The position numbers and the translations under genes are program-made. From contig NZ_CP129968.2 in NCBI RefSeq assembly GCF_030503875.2, positions 2,568,001 through 2,632,000 on the forward strand: a stretch of 64,000 nucleotides of DNA, given 5' to 3'. Shown in pieces: positions 43,301 to 51,595 of the stretch; the stretch's first letter is position 1; each line of letters starts with the position of its first letter. Source of the stretch: Marivirga arenosa (GTDB lineage Bacteria > Bacteroidota > Bacteroidia > Cytophagales > Cyclobacteriaceae). Below the pieces are notes generated by a model. It made no database searches and was not told the origin of the DNA. It saw only the letters and a program-made list of their open reading frames with translations.

Positions 43301-44068
43301 AAGTCAGAAAGTGGAATTAAAGCAGCAATCATCCGAGAAAAAGGTGTGAATAGTGAGCGTGAAATGGCTTACATGATGTATATGGCTGGTTTTGATGTGA
43401 AAGACATTCATATGACTGATCTTATGAGTGGAGAAGAAGATCTTTCAGATGTTAACTTCATAGTGTTCACTGGTGGCTTCTCCAATTCAGATGTTTTAGG
43501 TTCAGCCAAGGGATGGGCTGGCGCTTTTAAATACAATGAAAATGCTCAGAAGGCCCTTAAAAACTTCTATGAAAGAGAGGATACCTTAAGCATGGGAGTA
43601 TGCAACGGTTGTCAACTTATGGTGGCATTAGATTTGATTTACCCTGAGCATGAGCAAAAAATTAAAATGGGGCATAACGACTCTCATAAATTTGAATGCG
43701 GATTTGTTAATGTAGATGTTCCAGAAAATAATTCTGTAATGCTGAAAAGCCTTGAAAATAGCAAATTAGGTATCTGGATAGCGCATGGTGAAGGAAAGTT
43801 TGAAATGCCGTTGGAAGAAAAGGAATACAATATTGCTGCAAAATATAGCTATAAGCAATATCCAGCTAATCCAAACGGATCAGACTATAATACTGCAGCA
43901 ATCTGTTCTAAAGATGGAAGACATTTGGCTATTATGCCTCATCTGGAGAGAAGTATCTTCCCTTGGAACTGGGCTAATTATCCAAATGAAAGGAAAGCTG
44001 ACGAAATCTCTCCTTGGGTAGAAGCTTTGGTAAATGCAAGAAAATGGGTTGAAAAAGTGTCGCGATAA
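40376..44068 (+). CDS. purL: Phosphoribosylformylglycinamidine synthase
   Basis: 1230 residues, the long single-chain form with both synthetase and glutaminase domains. It makes FGAM from FGAR, ATP and glutamine in purine synthesis. Seen are the linker motif NSEHCRHK, the ATP-binding segment HNFPTTVEPFYGAATGSGGE with RDRMAGGKAG, and the second half-repeat (GHDVGSGGL). The C-terminal class I glutaminase has Cys1076 (MGVCNGCQL) with His1189 and Glu1191 (MPHLERSIFPW). A TAACTTTG -7-like element lies 35 nt upstream. Confidence 0.97.
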   Translation: MLSFFQGKNHLIYALGHQEFFTETEIEKLLWLLDAEKIISASELDDVYVGPRKEMVSPWSTNAVEITQTMGIKGIFRMEVFEPISELNEKIDPMLQAKYKGLNEDIFTIHKQPDPIDYIEDIAAYNEKEGLALSEEEIKYLEKVSKDLGRKLTDSEVFGFSQVNSEHCRHKIFNGTFVIDGKEMPSTLFQLIKRTSKENPNRIVSAYKDNVAYIEGPEVEQFATSNPEKADYFKKKKFNSVISLKAETHNFPTTVEPFYGAATGSGGEIRDRMAGGKAGIPLAGTAVYMTSYSRLKNNRPWENQMEERPWLYQSPVDILIKASNGASDFGNKFGQPLISGSVLTFEHEHAGKKYGYDKVIMQAGGIGYGVKEQSKKDTPKKGDKIVVMGGDNYRIGMGGSAVSSVDTGSFDNQIELNAVQRANPEMQKRVANAIRAMAESSENPIISIHDHGAGGHLNCLSELVEETGGEIDLKKLPVGDSTLSAKELIGNESQERMGLVIKEEDIAKLQKVSERERAPFYIVGEITGDHHFSFVDKETGKNPVDWPLASMFGSAPKTVLADEKHQTHFTSLQYDSKDIERYIKEVLKLESVACKDWLTNKVDRCVTGKVAKQQTTGPIQLPLNNVAVMALDYNGKKGIATSIGHAPVSALIDPKAGSELAIAESLTNIIFAPIQDGLKGISLSANWMWPAKNEGENARLYEAVEAISDFAIQLGINIPTGKDSLSMVQKYPSGEKVYAPGTVIISAAGEVSDIRKTVETALVPDEDTYLAYINMGKGDFEIGGSAFSQTRTSLGEKTVNIKSVDHFKNAFEKVQELILDDKVLAGHDVGSGGLITSLLETLFPHNNLGASINLKDFSEKDITKILFSEQAGVILQLKDVNLIEELKSAGIDIVNLGSVNNSGKLKITHDSGELNLGVYDLRDEWYETSFLLEEKQTPKYLAKARFDNYKNQALKFEFPPHFKGTFESLGLDPNRKSESGIKAAIIREKGVNSEREMAYMMYMAGFDVKDIHMTDLMSGEEDLSDVNFIVFTGGFSNSDVLGSAKGWAGAFKYNENAQKALKNFYEREDTLSMGVCNGCQLMVALDLIYPEHEQKIKMGHNDSHKFECGFVNVDVPENNSVMLKSLENSKLGIWIAHGEGKFEMPLEEKEYNIAAKYSYKQYPANPNGSDYNTAAICSKDGRHLAIMPHLERSIFPWNWANYPNERKADEISPWVEALVNARKWVEKVSR

Positions 44069-44133
44069 CGATATATTTCAAAATCTTATGGAAATTAAAA
44101 ACAGAAAAGGAATATTATTGTTAAATTGATATT

Positions 44134-44688
44134 ATGAAAAAAATCTATTTACCTCTACTATTTTTATTCTTGTTTATCAATGGGTGTTTTGTATCAAAAG
44201 AATACCCTGTTGAGTATGATTATAATTTTCTGGGAGATTTTGATGACTATAAATCATTTGATTTTTTCATATCAGAGACCTACATGCCAGATGCTCCAAA
44301 AAAACTAGTTAAATCAACTATTAAAAGCCATTTGGAGCTGTTAGGGTATAAATATGATCCTGAAAATCCAAGCTTTTATGTAACTTACTTTTATATCGAT
44401 GATCCACTTAAATATAAAGGGTATGAACAACCCCAAATGGAAAGTTTTGTCAAGTATAGAAGCGATAGTCAGAAAGAAAGAGAAAAGTATATGAAAAAAA
44501 AGTTGGACATTGACGAGGGTACTTTGGTGATTAATTTCACAGAAACAGAGAACTATTCAATGATATGGCAGGGATATACAACTGACTTATACTCAGAGAA
44601 TATATTTGATGATCCACGTAAGATTAGAGTAGCTGTATTGAGTATATTGAATAATTATTCATATGTTCCACAACGAAAAAATAATTAA
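44134..44688 (+). CDS. DUF4136-type lipoprotein
   Basis: 184 residues with a lipoprotein signal ending FINGCF. The body (YDSFDFF-like N-terminal strand, KKLVKSTIKSHLELLGY, then LVINFTETENYSMIWQGYT) matches the Bacteroidota DUF4136 pattern of a surface or periplasmic lipoprotein of unknown function. No obvious link to purL, 65 nt upstream. Confidence 0.75.
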   Translation: MKKIYLPLLFLFLFINGCFVSKEYPVEYDYNFLGDFDDYKSFDFFISETYMPDAPKKLVKSTIKSHLELLGYKYDPENPSFYVTYFYIDDPLKYKGYEQPQMESFVKYRSDSQKEREKYMKKKLDIDEGTLVINFTETENYSMIWQGYTTDLYSENIFDDPRKIRVAVLSILNNYSYVPQRKNN

Positions 44689-44705
44689 TTTTTTTCACCT
44701 CTTTA

Positions 44706-44736
44706 TTTGCAAATAAAAAATCCATTTTTACCTTTG
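44706..44736 (+). promoter_or_regulatory. Promoter for tRNA-Gln
   Basis: TTTG (44706-44709), a 19-nt spacer and TACCTTTG (44729-44736) fit the Bacteroidota primary-sigma consensus almost perfectly; the tRNA begins 28 nt downstream. Confidence 0.75.
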
Positions 44737-44764
44737 TACTCCCTTTGCAAGAGGGATAAAAAAT

Positions 44765-44837
44765 TGCCCGATGGTGTAACTGGCAACACGTTTGGTTTTG
44801 GTCCAAAAGAGTCTAGGTTCGAGCCCTAGTCGGGCAA
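44765..44837 (+). tRNA. tRNA-Gln (anticodon TTG)
   Basis: A 73-nt cloverleaf. Acceptor TGCCCGA pairs with TCGGGCA. The anticodon stem TTTGG/CCAAA encloses the loop TTTTGGT with anticodon TTG, and the T arm CTAGG-TTCGAGC-CCTAG is intact. The discriminator is A, with CCA not encoded. Confidence 0.95.
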
Positions 44838-44841
44838 CAAA

Positions 44842-44880
44842 ATCCCGTCCATAACTGATTAGGACGGGATATTTTATTTT
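44842..44880 (+). terminator. Terminator or leader hairpin between tRNA-Gln and prs
   Basis: ATCCCGTCC (44842-44850) pairs with GGACGGGAT (44862-44870) and is followed by ATTTTATTTT. It ends tRNA transcription; prs, 20 nt further, may depend on read-through or its own promoter. Confidence 0.75.
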
Positions 44881-44899
44881 AAGCGCAAAAAATAAAAAG

Positions 44900-45826
44900 A
44901 TGTCCTCTGTAAAACTTTTCTCCGGTTCAGCCACAAAATACTTATCCGAAAGAATAGCAGCTAGCTATGGAAAACCTTTAGGAGATGTTGAACTTCAAAA
45001 ATTTAGTGATGGTGAACTTTCACCTTATTTCACTGAGTCGATCAGAGGCCACCATGTATTTCTAATTCAATCTACCTTCCCTCCTGCTGACAACATCATG
45101 GAATTACTGTTAATGATTGATGCAGCAAAAAGAGCAAGTGCTTACAAAGTGAATTTAGTTGTTCCATATTTTGGCTATGCTCGTCAAGATAGAAAAGACA
45201 AGCCAAGAGTGGCAATTGGAGCAAAAATGCTAGCTAACATTTTTGAGGCAGCAGGTGCTGATAGAATTTTAACTTGCGATTTACATGCTGGACAAATACA
45301 GGGGTTCTTTAACATACCTGTAGATCACATGGATGCTTCAGCTATATTTGTTCCTTATCTTCAAGAAAGTATTACACCTGATACTATTTTCGCTTCACCA
45401 GATGTTGGAGGATCAGCAAGAGCTAGAAGATATGCTAAGCATTTCCAACTTGACATGGTAATATGTGATAAGCAAAGAAAGAAAGCTAATGAGGTTCATG
45501 CTATGCAGGTTATTGGAGATGTTCAGGACAAAGACGTTATCATTTTTGATGATTTAGTAGATACTGCAGGAACTTTATGCAAAGCTGCAGATATGTTAAA
45601 AGATAAAGGAGCTAAATCAGTAAGAGCAATCATTACTCATCCTGTTTTATCTGGTAATGCATATGAAAATATTGCTAATTCAACTTTAGATGAATTAATA
45701 ACTACCGACACACTTCCTTTAAAACAGAAGTCAGATAAGATTAAAGTACTTTCGGTGGCGGATATGTTTGCTAAAGCAATAAGAAAAATTCACGATAATG
45801 AATCTATAAGTTCATTATTCATTTAA
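44900..45826 (+). CDS. prs: Ribose-phosphate pyrophosphokinase
   Basis: 308 residues, usual length. It makes PRPP from ribose 5-phosphate and ATP. Seen are the flexible-loop region FGYARQDRKDKPR, the metal-binding CDLHAGQIQGFF, SPDVGGSARARRYAK, and the PRPP-binding loop VIIFDDLVDTAGT. It is followed 33 nt later by the L25 gene, a pairing common in bacteria. Confidence 0.97.
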   Translation: MSSVKLFSGSATKYLSERIAASYGKPLGDVELQKFSDGELSPYFTESIRGHHVFLIQSTFPPADNIMELLLMIDAAKRASAYKVNLVVPYFGYARQDRKDKPRVAIGAKMLANIFEAAGADRILTCDLHAGQIQGFFNIPVDHMDASAIFVPYLQESITPDTIFASPDVGGSARARRYAKHFQLDMVICDKQRKKANEVHAMQVIGDVQDKDVIIFDDLVDTAGTLCKAADMLKDKGAKSVRAIITHPVLSGNAYENIANSTLDELITTDTLPLKQKSDKIKVLSVADMFAKAIRKIHDNESISSLFI

Positions 45827-45859
45827 TACGTAAATATTCACTTTTAACAAATAATAATT

Positions 45860-46483
45860 ATGAAAACTGTTGAGATTATAGGGTATAAAAGAGCAAATCT
45901 TGGCAAAAAAGAGGCGAAAAAATTAAGAGCAGAAGCTATGGTTCCTGCCGTATTATACGGTGGTGACGAGCAGATTCACTTTTATGCGCCAATGATTCTT
46001 TTTCGCCCATTAGTATTCACTGCTGAAGCACATTTCGTTAACTTAAACATAGAAGGCGAAGAGTACCAAGCAATTTTACAAGATGTTACTTTCCACCCAG
46101 TAAGTGAAATCATCATGCATGCTGATTTCTTACAATTACATAAAGGAAAGACTATCAAAATGAATATCCCTGTTCACTTAGAAGGTACTGCACCTGGTGT
46201 GACTAAAGGGGGTACTTTAATTCACAAAAGAAGAAATCTTTTAGTAAAAGCTTTACCGAAAGATATGCCTGAGCACATCAACTTAGATATTAGCGCATTA
46301 GATTTCGGTAAATCAATCAAGGTTGAATCCGTATCTGTTGAGAATTGTGAAATCTTAGATACACCGCAAGCATCTATCGCAGTAGTTGAAATTCCAAGAG
46401 CACTTAGAGGTAAAGCTACAGAAGATGCAGAAGGAGAAGAGGAAGAAGGAGAAGAAGCAGCAGCAGAAGGATCAGAAAATTAA
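45860..46483 (+). CDS. rplY: 50S ribosomal protein L25/Ctc (TL5 type)
   Basis: 207 residues: an N-terminal 5S-rRNA-binding L25 domain (KRANLGKKEAKKLRAEAMVPAVLYGG, then ILQDVTFHPVSEIIMHADFLQL) and a C-terminal Ctc beta-domain with a very acidic tail (EGEEEEGEEAAAEG). The acidic tail is frequent in Bacteroidota versions. Confidence 0.95.
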   Translation: MKTVEIIGYKRANLGKKEAKKLRAEAMVPAVLYGGDEQIHFYAPMILFRPLVFTAEAHFVNLNIEGEEYQAILQDVTFHPVSEIIMHADFLQLHKGKTIKMNIPVHLEGTAPGVTKGGTLIHKRRNLLVKALPKDMPEHINLDISALDFGKSIKVESVSVENCEILDTPQASIAVVEIPRALRGKATEDAEGEEEEGEEAAAEGSEN

Positions 46484-46507
46484 TTCATTCGAATTATCAA
46501 AATATTT

Positions 46508-46545
46508 AAATCCTGTTCATTTTTATGGACAGGATTTTTTGTTTT
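46508..46545 (+). terminator. Terminator after the L25 gene
   Basis: AAATCCTGTTCAT / ATGGACAGGATTT, a near-perfect stem with a TTTT loop and a T-rich tail. Confidence 0.85.
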
Positions 46546-46619
46546 AATATAACAGCTTATCCTCTCCTATTTTGATAACTTTGTGTAATACATTTCATCA
46601 ATTCCAAAACGTTTAAACT

Positions 46620-47363
46620 TTGGATAATAAAGAAGTAAGAATAAATAAATTTTTAAGTGAAGCTGGCTTTTGTTCAAGAAGAGAAGCTGATAAACTTCTT
46701 GAAGAGGGTGTGATTACCATAAATGGTAAACAGCCTGAAATGGGAACTAAAGTAAAACCTACTGATGAGGTGAGGGTAAAAGGCGAACTTATAAAAAATT
46801 CAAATAATAATTTAGTTTATTTAGCCTTTAATAAACCAAGAGGTATAGTATGTACTACGGATACCAGACGAGAAAAAGATAATATCATTGACTTTATCAA
46901 TTATCCAGAACGCATATTTCCAATTGGCAGACTAGATAAATACAGTGAGGGTTTGATATTATTAACCAATGATGGGGATATCGTAAATAAGATTCTACGA
47001 GCTAGAAACAATCATGAAAAGGAATATATTGTTAGGCTTAACAAACCAATTAAAGGCAATTTTATTAAAGAAATGGGAAGCGGAGTTCCGATTTTGGGTA
47101 CGATTACAAAGGAATGTTATATTGAACAATTAGGAACTCATAGTTTCAAAATTATACTTACTCAAGGCTTAAATCGACAGATTAGAAGAATGTGTGAACA
47201 CTTTGGATATAAAGTTGCAAGTTTGAAAAGGGTGAGAATAATGAATGTTAAATTAGATTTACCAATAGGAAAATGGAGACATTTAACCACTGATGAACTA
47301 AAAAACATTAATGAATTGGTGAAAACTTCACACAAAACTTTTGATAGCAATTCAAAAGGCTAG
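46620..47363 (+). CDS. rluF: RluF-type 23S rRNA pseudouridine synthase
   Basis: 247 residues, beginning at TTG: an in-frame TAA lies two codons upstream and no ATG occurs until well inside the S4 domain. The N-terminal S4 RNA-binding domain (RINKFLSEAGFCSRREADKLL) is followed by the catalytic GRLDKYSEGL (Asp106) and LRARNNHEKEYIVRL, which resembles RluF more than RluB/RsuA; the C-terminal QGLNRQIRRMCEHFGYKV is typical. It modifies a uridine in helix 89-90 of 23S rRNA and possibly tRNA-Tyr, as RluF does. A TAACTTTG -7 element lies 37 nt upstream. Confidence 0.9.
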   Translation: MDNKEVRINKFLSEAGFCSRREADKLLEEGVITINGKQPEMGTKVKPTDEVRVKGELIKNSNNNLVYLAFNKPRGIVCTTDTRREKDNIIDFINYPERIFPIGRLDKYSEGLILLTNDGDIVNKILRARNNHEKEYIVRLNKPIKGNFIKEMGSGVPILGTITKECYIEQLGTHSFKIILTQGLNRQIRRMCEHFGYKVASLKRVRIMNVKLDLPIGKWRHLTTDELKNINELVKTSHKTFDSNSKG

Positions 47364-47399
47364 AACATAAATAATTAATAGAATATAAGATATACCAGT

Positions 47400-47960
47400 A
47401 TGAAATACCTAATTATTGGTTTAGGAAATATAGGAGCAGAATATGAGTTAACTCGCCATAATATTGGCTTTTTAACTCTAGATAGATTAGCAGATAAACA
47501 TGACGCTAAATTTGAGACACTCAAATTGGCTATGAAATCTGAAATAAAATATAAAGGCAGACAAATCCATCTCATTAAGCCAACTACCTATATGAATTTA
47601 TCAGGTAAAGCGGTTAATTACTGGATGCAAGAATTAAAAATCCCTAAGGAAAATATTTTGGTAATCACTGATGACATTGCCTTGCCATTTGGAAAACTAA
47701 GACTAAGAGCTAAAGGATCTTCAGCTGGGCATAATGGATTAAAAAATATTGAGCAGTTAACAGGTGGTCAAAATTATGCGCGACTAAAATTCGGGGTGGG
47801 TGATAACTTTCACAAAGGACAACAAGTTGACTACGTATTGAGTCCTTTTACTCAGCAGGAATTTGATGAACTACCATTTATAATGGATAAAGCTTGTGAT
47901 ATGGTTTATGGTTTTTCCACTATAGGTATCAACAGGACCATGAGTGAATATAACGATTAA
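47400..47960 (+). CDS. pth: Peptidyl-tRNA hydrolase
   Basis: 186 residues, normal length. It recycles tRNA from peptidyl-tRNA dropped by ribosomes. Catalytic motifs: [18 protein letters not shown] with Asn10 and His20, [39 protein letters not shown], and FGVGD near the end. It follows rluF by 36 nt. Confidence 0.97.
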   Translation: MKYLIIGLGNIGAEYELTRHNIGFLTLDRLADKHDAKFETLKLAMKSEIKYKGRQIHLIKPTTYMNLSGKAVNYWMQELKIPKENILVITDDIALPFGKLRLRAKGSSAGHNGLKNIEQLTGGQNYARLKFGVGDNFHKGQQVDYVLSPFTQQEFDELPFIMDKACDMVYGFSTIGINRTMSEYND

Positions 47961-47985
47961 ACTATATTCTTTATTCAAAATAAAA

Positions 47986-48016
47986 AAGGCTGTTTCAATT
48001 GATTTAAAACAGCCTT
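47986..48016. terminator. Bidirectional terminator between pth and M16 peptidase
   Basis: AAGGCTGTTT (47986-47995) and AAACAGCCTT (48007-48016) form a stem between convergent genes with A/T-rich flanks on both sides. Confidence 0.8.
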
Positions 48017-48040
48017 ATACATTTAATTCTATTCTTACAA

Positions 48041-50872
48041 TTATTCAGCAGAACTCGCTTGAGCTTCTGGTAATAGAATTGCTTCTACAAATTGATCTTC
48101 ATTCAAATACTCATTAGCAGCCTTTTTAAGATCTTCAGCACTTAAACTATTGATCTTATCTTCAGATACTATAAAGTTATTCAAATCATCACCATAGTAG
48201 TAGAAATCAAATAATCGATTTAACCAATAATCATTCTTCTTTAGGTTCTCTTTTAATCCTTTTAATTGAGCCTCTTTTACTTTGGCTAAATCTTCCTCTT
48301 CTACCCCATTTTCTTTAATATCTTTCAATATTTCATGGGTAGTACTTACCAAGTCATCAACATTTTCAGGTCCACAAGGGAATGCTATTCTAAATGAATA
48401 ACGATTTTCTGGAAGCCTTTGCATATTGGCTGAGGCTCCTACTCCATATACACCACTCTTCTCTTCTCTTAATATATCAATCAATTCATTTGTAACTAAC
48501 TCACCTAATGAATTTAAATAATATGCCTGCTGCTTATTATATTCGGTTTCACCATGATAGTAAATAGTAGCAAAACTTTTTTGATCTGTACCTTTTACGA
48601 TCTCCTCTTTAACAATACCTTTTGGAGGTCTTATTCCTAAATCAACCCAATCATCTTTTCTTTCTAAAGTTGGTAAACTTCCTAAATAGGTTTCTAATAA
48701 AGGCGTGATTTTATCAACTTCAAAATTACCTACCACTACAAAAGTAAAATCACTGGCATCTGCAAAACGCTCTTTGTAAATTTCAAATGCTCTTTTAAAA
48801 TCAATTTTAGCTAAATCTTCAGCAGTAGGAAAACCACCACCTCTTGGATCATCCTGTGCAAGTATCTTACTTACTTTATCGCTATAATAAAATTGAGGGT
48901 TAGACATTAAATTGCCCAATAACATTTTATTTTTACTCACATAAGAGCCAAAAGCTTCTTCATCCAAACGAGGAGCTGTGAAGTATAAATGTGTTAGTTG
49001 GAACATTTCATTTAAATCCTTTGGACTAGCCTCAGCTCTAATCCCTTCTGATAATGAAGAGATGTAAGGACTTACTCTTACTGTTTTTCCAGAAAGCATT
49101 TTCTGAATATCAGTTTTGGTAAAATCAGCTACGCCAGCTTCAGAAATCAAAGAAGAAGCATTTGAAGCAGAGTAGTAATCTTCCATATCATACTGACTAT
49201 GACCACCAAAACTATAGGCTCTCATTTTAACCTCATCATTTTTAAAATCAGTTGGTTTTAATACCACTTTAACACCATTGCTCAATTGTAATTCAGTTAC
49301 TCCAATTTCATCAAATGTTTTAGTGCTTTCTACCTTTCCTGCTTTAGGCTTAGCAGTCATAAAGCTTTCTGATACTTCAGAATCTTGGTAAGCTTCAATA
49401 TCAGAATTTTCAACTTCACTTAGGATTTTTAATACATCTTCTTCACTCGGCATTTCAACGCCTTCTTTTTCTGCACCAGTTAATACTACAACAAGATTAT
49501 CATCTGTTACCCACTCGTCAGCTAACTTATTTAATTCCTCTAAACTTACTGTATTAATTAATTTCTGATAGAAGTCGTATTCATATTCTGCTCCTGGAAT
49601 AGGAGTATTATTTAAGAAATGTTGAATATAAGTACTAGCAAATCTACTAGATTCTGTTTTATCAATTTCGGCTACTTTTTTCTCAGCTCTGTTTAAAAAT
49701 GTCTTTTTAAAACGCTCTAATTCAGATGCTGTAAAACCGTGTTCCTTAATTCTTTTGTTTTCTTCAGCAAGCACCTTAATACCTCTCTCAAAACCACCTT
49801 CACCTACTATAGCAAAAGATGAATACGCATTCTTATTTCTTACCATTCCAGAATAATTAGTATTTGCAAAAAGGAAAGGAGGATTTGAAGATTGCCTTAA
49901 CTCATCAAGTCTTTGACCTAACATTCCATTGTAAAGGTCATAAACTAATTCTCTTCTTAAATCTAATAAAGATTTTGTCTCTTCTTTATCGTGCTTATAA
50001 TATAATTGAATTTGGTTAAAATTCGCTTCTTTATCTGTAACTATGCTCACATAGGTGTCTTCATGAGACGGAACATCATATAACTTTTTCTCTTTAGGCT
50101 TTTTAGGATTTTTTAAATCGCTGAATCTGGCTTTAATTTCTTGTTCCATTTCAGCAGGATCAATATCCCCTACTGCTATCACTGCCATTAAGTTTGGTCT
50201 GTACCATTCTTCATAAAAAGATCTTAAAGTCTCATATTTAAAATTCTCTAAGATTTCCTTTTTACCAATTGGTAATCTTTCAGCATATCGAGAATCTTTG
50301 AATAAGATCGGAAAATATTCATCACGCATTCTTTGGCTTGCACCTTGTCCTAATCTCCATTCTTCAAGAACAACACCTCTTTCTTTGTCTATTTCTTCTT
50401 CAGTAAATAATAAACCACCCGCCCAATCTGCGAGTACAGTCAAGCCTTTATCCAATACTTCAGGATCATCTGTTGGAATTGGAAGAATGTAAACGGTTTC
50501 ATCAAAACTGGTATATGCATTTAAGTCAGCACCAAATTTAACCCCGGCTGATTGTAGATAATCTACTAACTCATTCTTTTTAAAGTTTTCTGTACCATTA
50601 AAAGCCATGTGCTCTGTAAAATGGGCCAAACCTAGTTGTTTGTCATTTTCCTGCATTGAACCTGCATTAATTACAAGTCTAAACTCTACTTTATCTTCAG
50701 GCTTGCTATTTTGACGAATATAATAAGTCAGGCCATTTTCTAACTGACCTATTTTCACCTTGGAATCTAAGGGAATGTCTTGGCTAAGGGCTTCCTTCGC
50801 ATTTTGAGCAAAAGATGCACTATAAATAAACATAGATAGCAATACAATTGCTATAGTCTTTAATTTGAGCAT
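48041..50872 (-). CDS. Secreted M16-family zinc peptidase (double-domain)
   Basis: 943 residues. Signal peptide to SASFAQ. The first M16 unit carries the inverted zinc motif HFTEH (His84-His88) with downstream Glu in EIDKERGVVLEEWR. The second unit, from about residue 520, lacks HxxEH and serves structure and substrate closure, as in pitrilysin-type two-domain enzymes. Probably periplasmic or outer-membrane-associated peptide degradation. Confidence 0.94.
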   Translation of the reverse strand: MLKLKTIAIVLLSMFIYSASFAQNAKEALSQDIPLDSKVKIGQLENGLTYYIRQNSKPEDKVEFRLVINAGSMQENDKQLGLAHFTEHMAFNGTENFKKNELVDYLQSAGVKFGADLNAYTSFDETVYILPIPTDDPEVLDKGLTVLADWAGGLLFTEEEIDKERGVVLEEWRLGQGASQRMRDEYFPILFKDSRYAERLPIGKKEILENFKYETLRSFYEEWYRPNLMAVIAVGDIDPAEMEQEIKARFSDLKNPKKPKEKKLYDVPSHEDTYVSIVTDKEANFNQIQLYYKHDKEETKSLLDLRRELVYDLYNGMLGQRLDELRQSSNPPFLFANTNYSGMVRNKNAYSSFAIVGEGGFERGIKVLAEENKRIKEHGFTASELERFKKTFLNRAEKKVAEIDKTESSRFASTYIQHFLNNTPIPGAEYEYDFYQKLINTVSLEELNKLADEWVTDDNLVVVLTGAEKEGVEMPSEEDVLKILSEVENSDIEAYQDSEVSESFMTAKPKAGKVESTKTFDEIGVTELQLSNGVKVVLKPTDFKNDEVKMRAYSFGGHSQYDMEDYYSASNASSLISEAGVADFTKTDIQKMLSGKTVRVSPYISSLSEGIRAEASPKDLNEMFQLTHLYFTAPRLDEEAFGSYVSKNKMLLGNLMSNPQFYYSDKVSKILAQDDPRGGGFPTAEDLAKIDFKRAFEIYKERFADASDFTFVVVGNFEVDKITPLLETYLGSLPTLERKDDWVDLGIRPPKGIVKEEIVKGTDQKSFATIYYHGETEYNKQQAYYLNSLGELVTNELIDILREEKSGVYGVGASANMQRLPENRYSFRIAFPCGPENVDDLVSTTHEILKDIKENGVEEEDLAKVKEAQLKGLKENLKKNDYWLNRLFDFYYYGDDLNNFIVSEDKINSLSAEDLKKAANEYLNEDQFVEAILLPEAQASSAE

Positions 50873-50991
50873 AATATTAAGTTTAAATAGTTTATAGGTT
50901 CCAAATTATTACAATTTCTTAAACTGACCAACTACTAGGTTAGTTATTTTATTGTGTGGGAACAATGAATAATTTAAAGCGTTCTTAATAT

Positions 50992-51558
50992 ATGATTATA
51001 AATTTTAGAAATGTTGCTTCAGAAAAAGTACAAGATTGTTTCAAAAGTGCACTTTCAGCTTATCACGAATTGCATGATTATTCTATTACACTAAATCAGA
51101 AAAGAATTAAAAGTTCAACCATGCAGGCCCAGCCTGTAATTAATCTGAAAAACATCTTAACTGGTATAAAAAAGTATCAGATTAAATTGGCAGTATTTGT
51201 AAGTAGCAGTTCAGAACTTAAAGTCCGGGACATACCAGATAAAGTTTTAGTAGGTTGGTTTGCTCATGAACTAGGACATATTAAAGATTATATTTCGTAT
51301 TCAAACATAGGAATGATAAATTATGGACTTAAATATATAGTATCAGATTCATTCAAAATGAAAACTGAACATGAGGCTGATTATAATGCCATTAAAAAAG
51401 GATTTAAAAGTGAAATTTTAGCGACTAAAGAATGGGTTTTAAATCATGACTTAGTGGGTCAGGATTATAAAGATAAGCTTAATAAATACTACCTCTCTAG
51501 AGAAGAAGTAGAATTATGTAATTTAAATGACTTACCATTCAAACCCATAGTAGAATAA
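50992..51558 (+). CDS. Small HEXXH metallopeptidase-like protein
   Basis: 188 residues, family not recognised. It has AHELGHIKDY (His92, Glu93, His96) and, 30 residues later, TEHEADYNAIKKG, where Glu128 or Asp130 could be the third zinc ligand, as in gluzincin-type or M48-like proteins. No signal peptide and no clear membrane segment. It stands alone with its own terminator, so the partner is unknown. Confidence 0.7.
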   Translation: MIINFRNVASEKVQDCFKSALSAYHELHDYSITLNQKRIKSSTMQAQPVINLKNILTGIKKYQIKLAVFVSSSSELKVRDIPDKVLVGWFAHELGHIKDYISYSNIGMINYGLKYIVSDSFKMKTEHEADYNAIKKGFKSEILATKEWVLNHDLVGQDYKDKLNKYYLSREEVELCNLNDLPFKPIVE

Positions 51559-51583
51559 AAAAGCCCTCAGTAGAGGGCTTTTT
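51558..51583. terminator. Bidirectional terminator between convergent genes
   Basis: AAAAAGCCCTC-AGTA-GAGGGCTTTTT is a perfect stem with A and T tracts for both directions. Confidence 0.9.
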
Positions 51584-51595
51584 AAAATTATTAAA

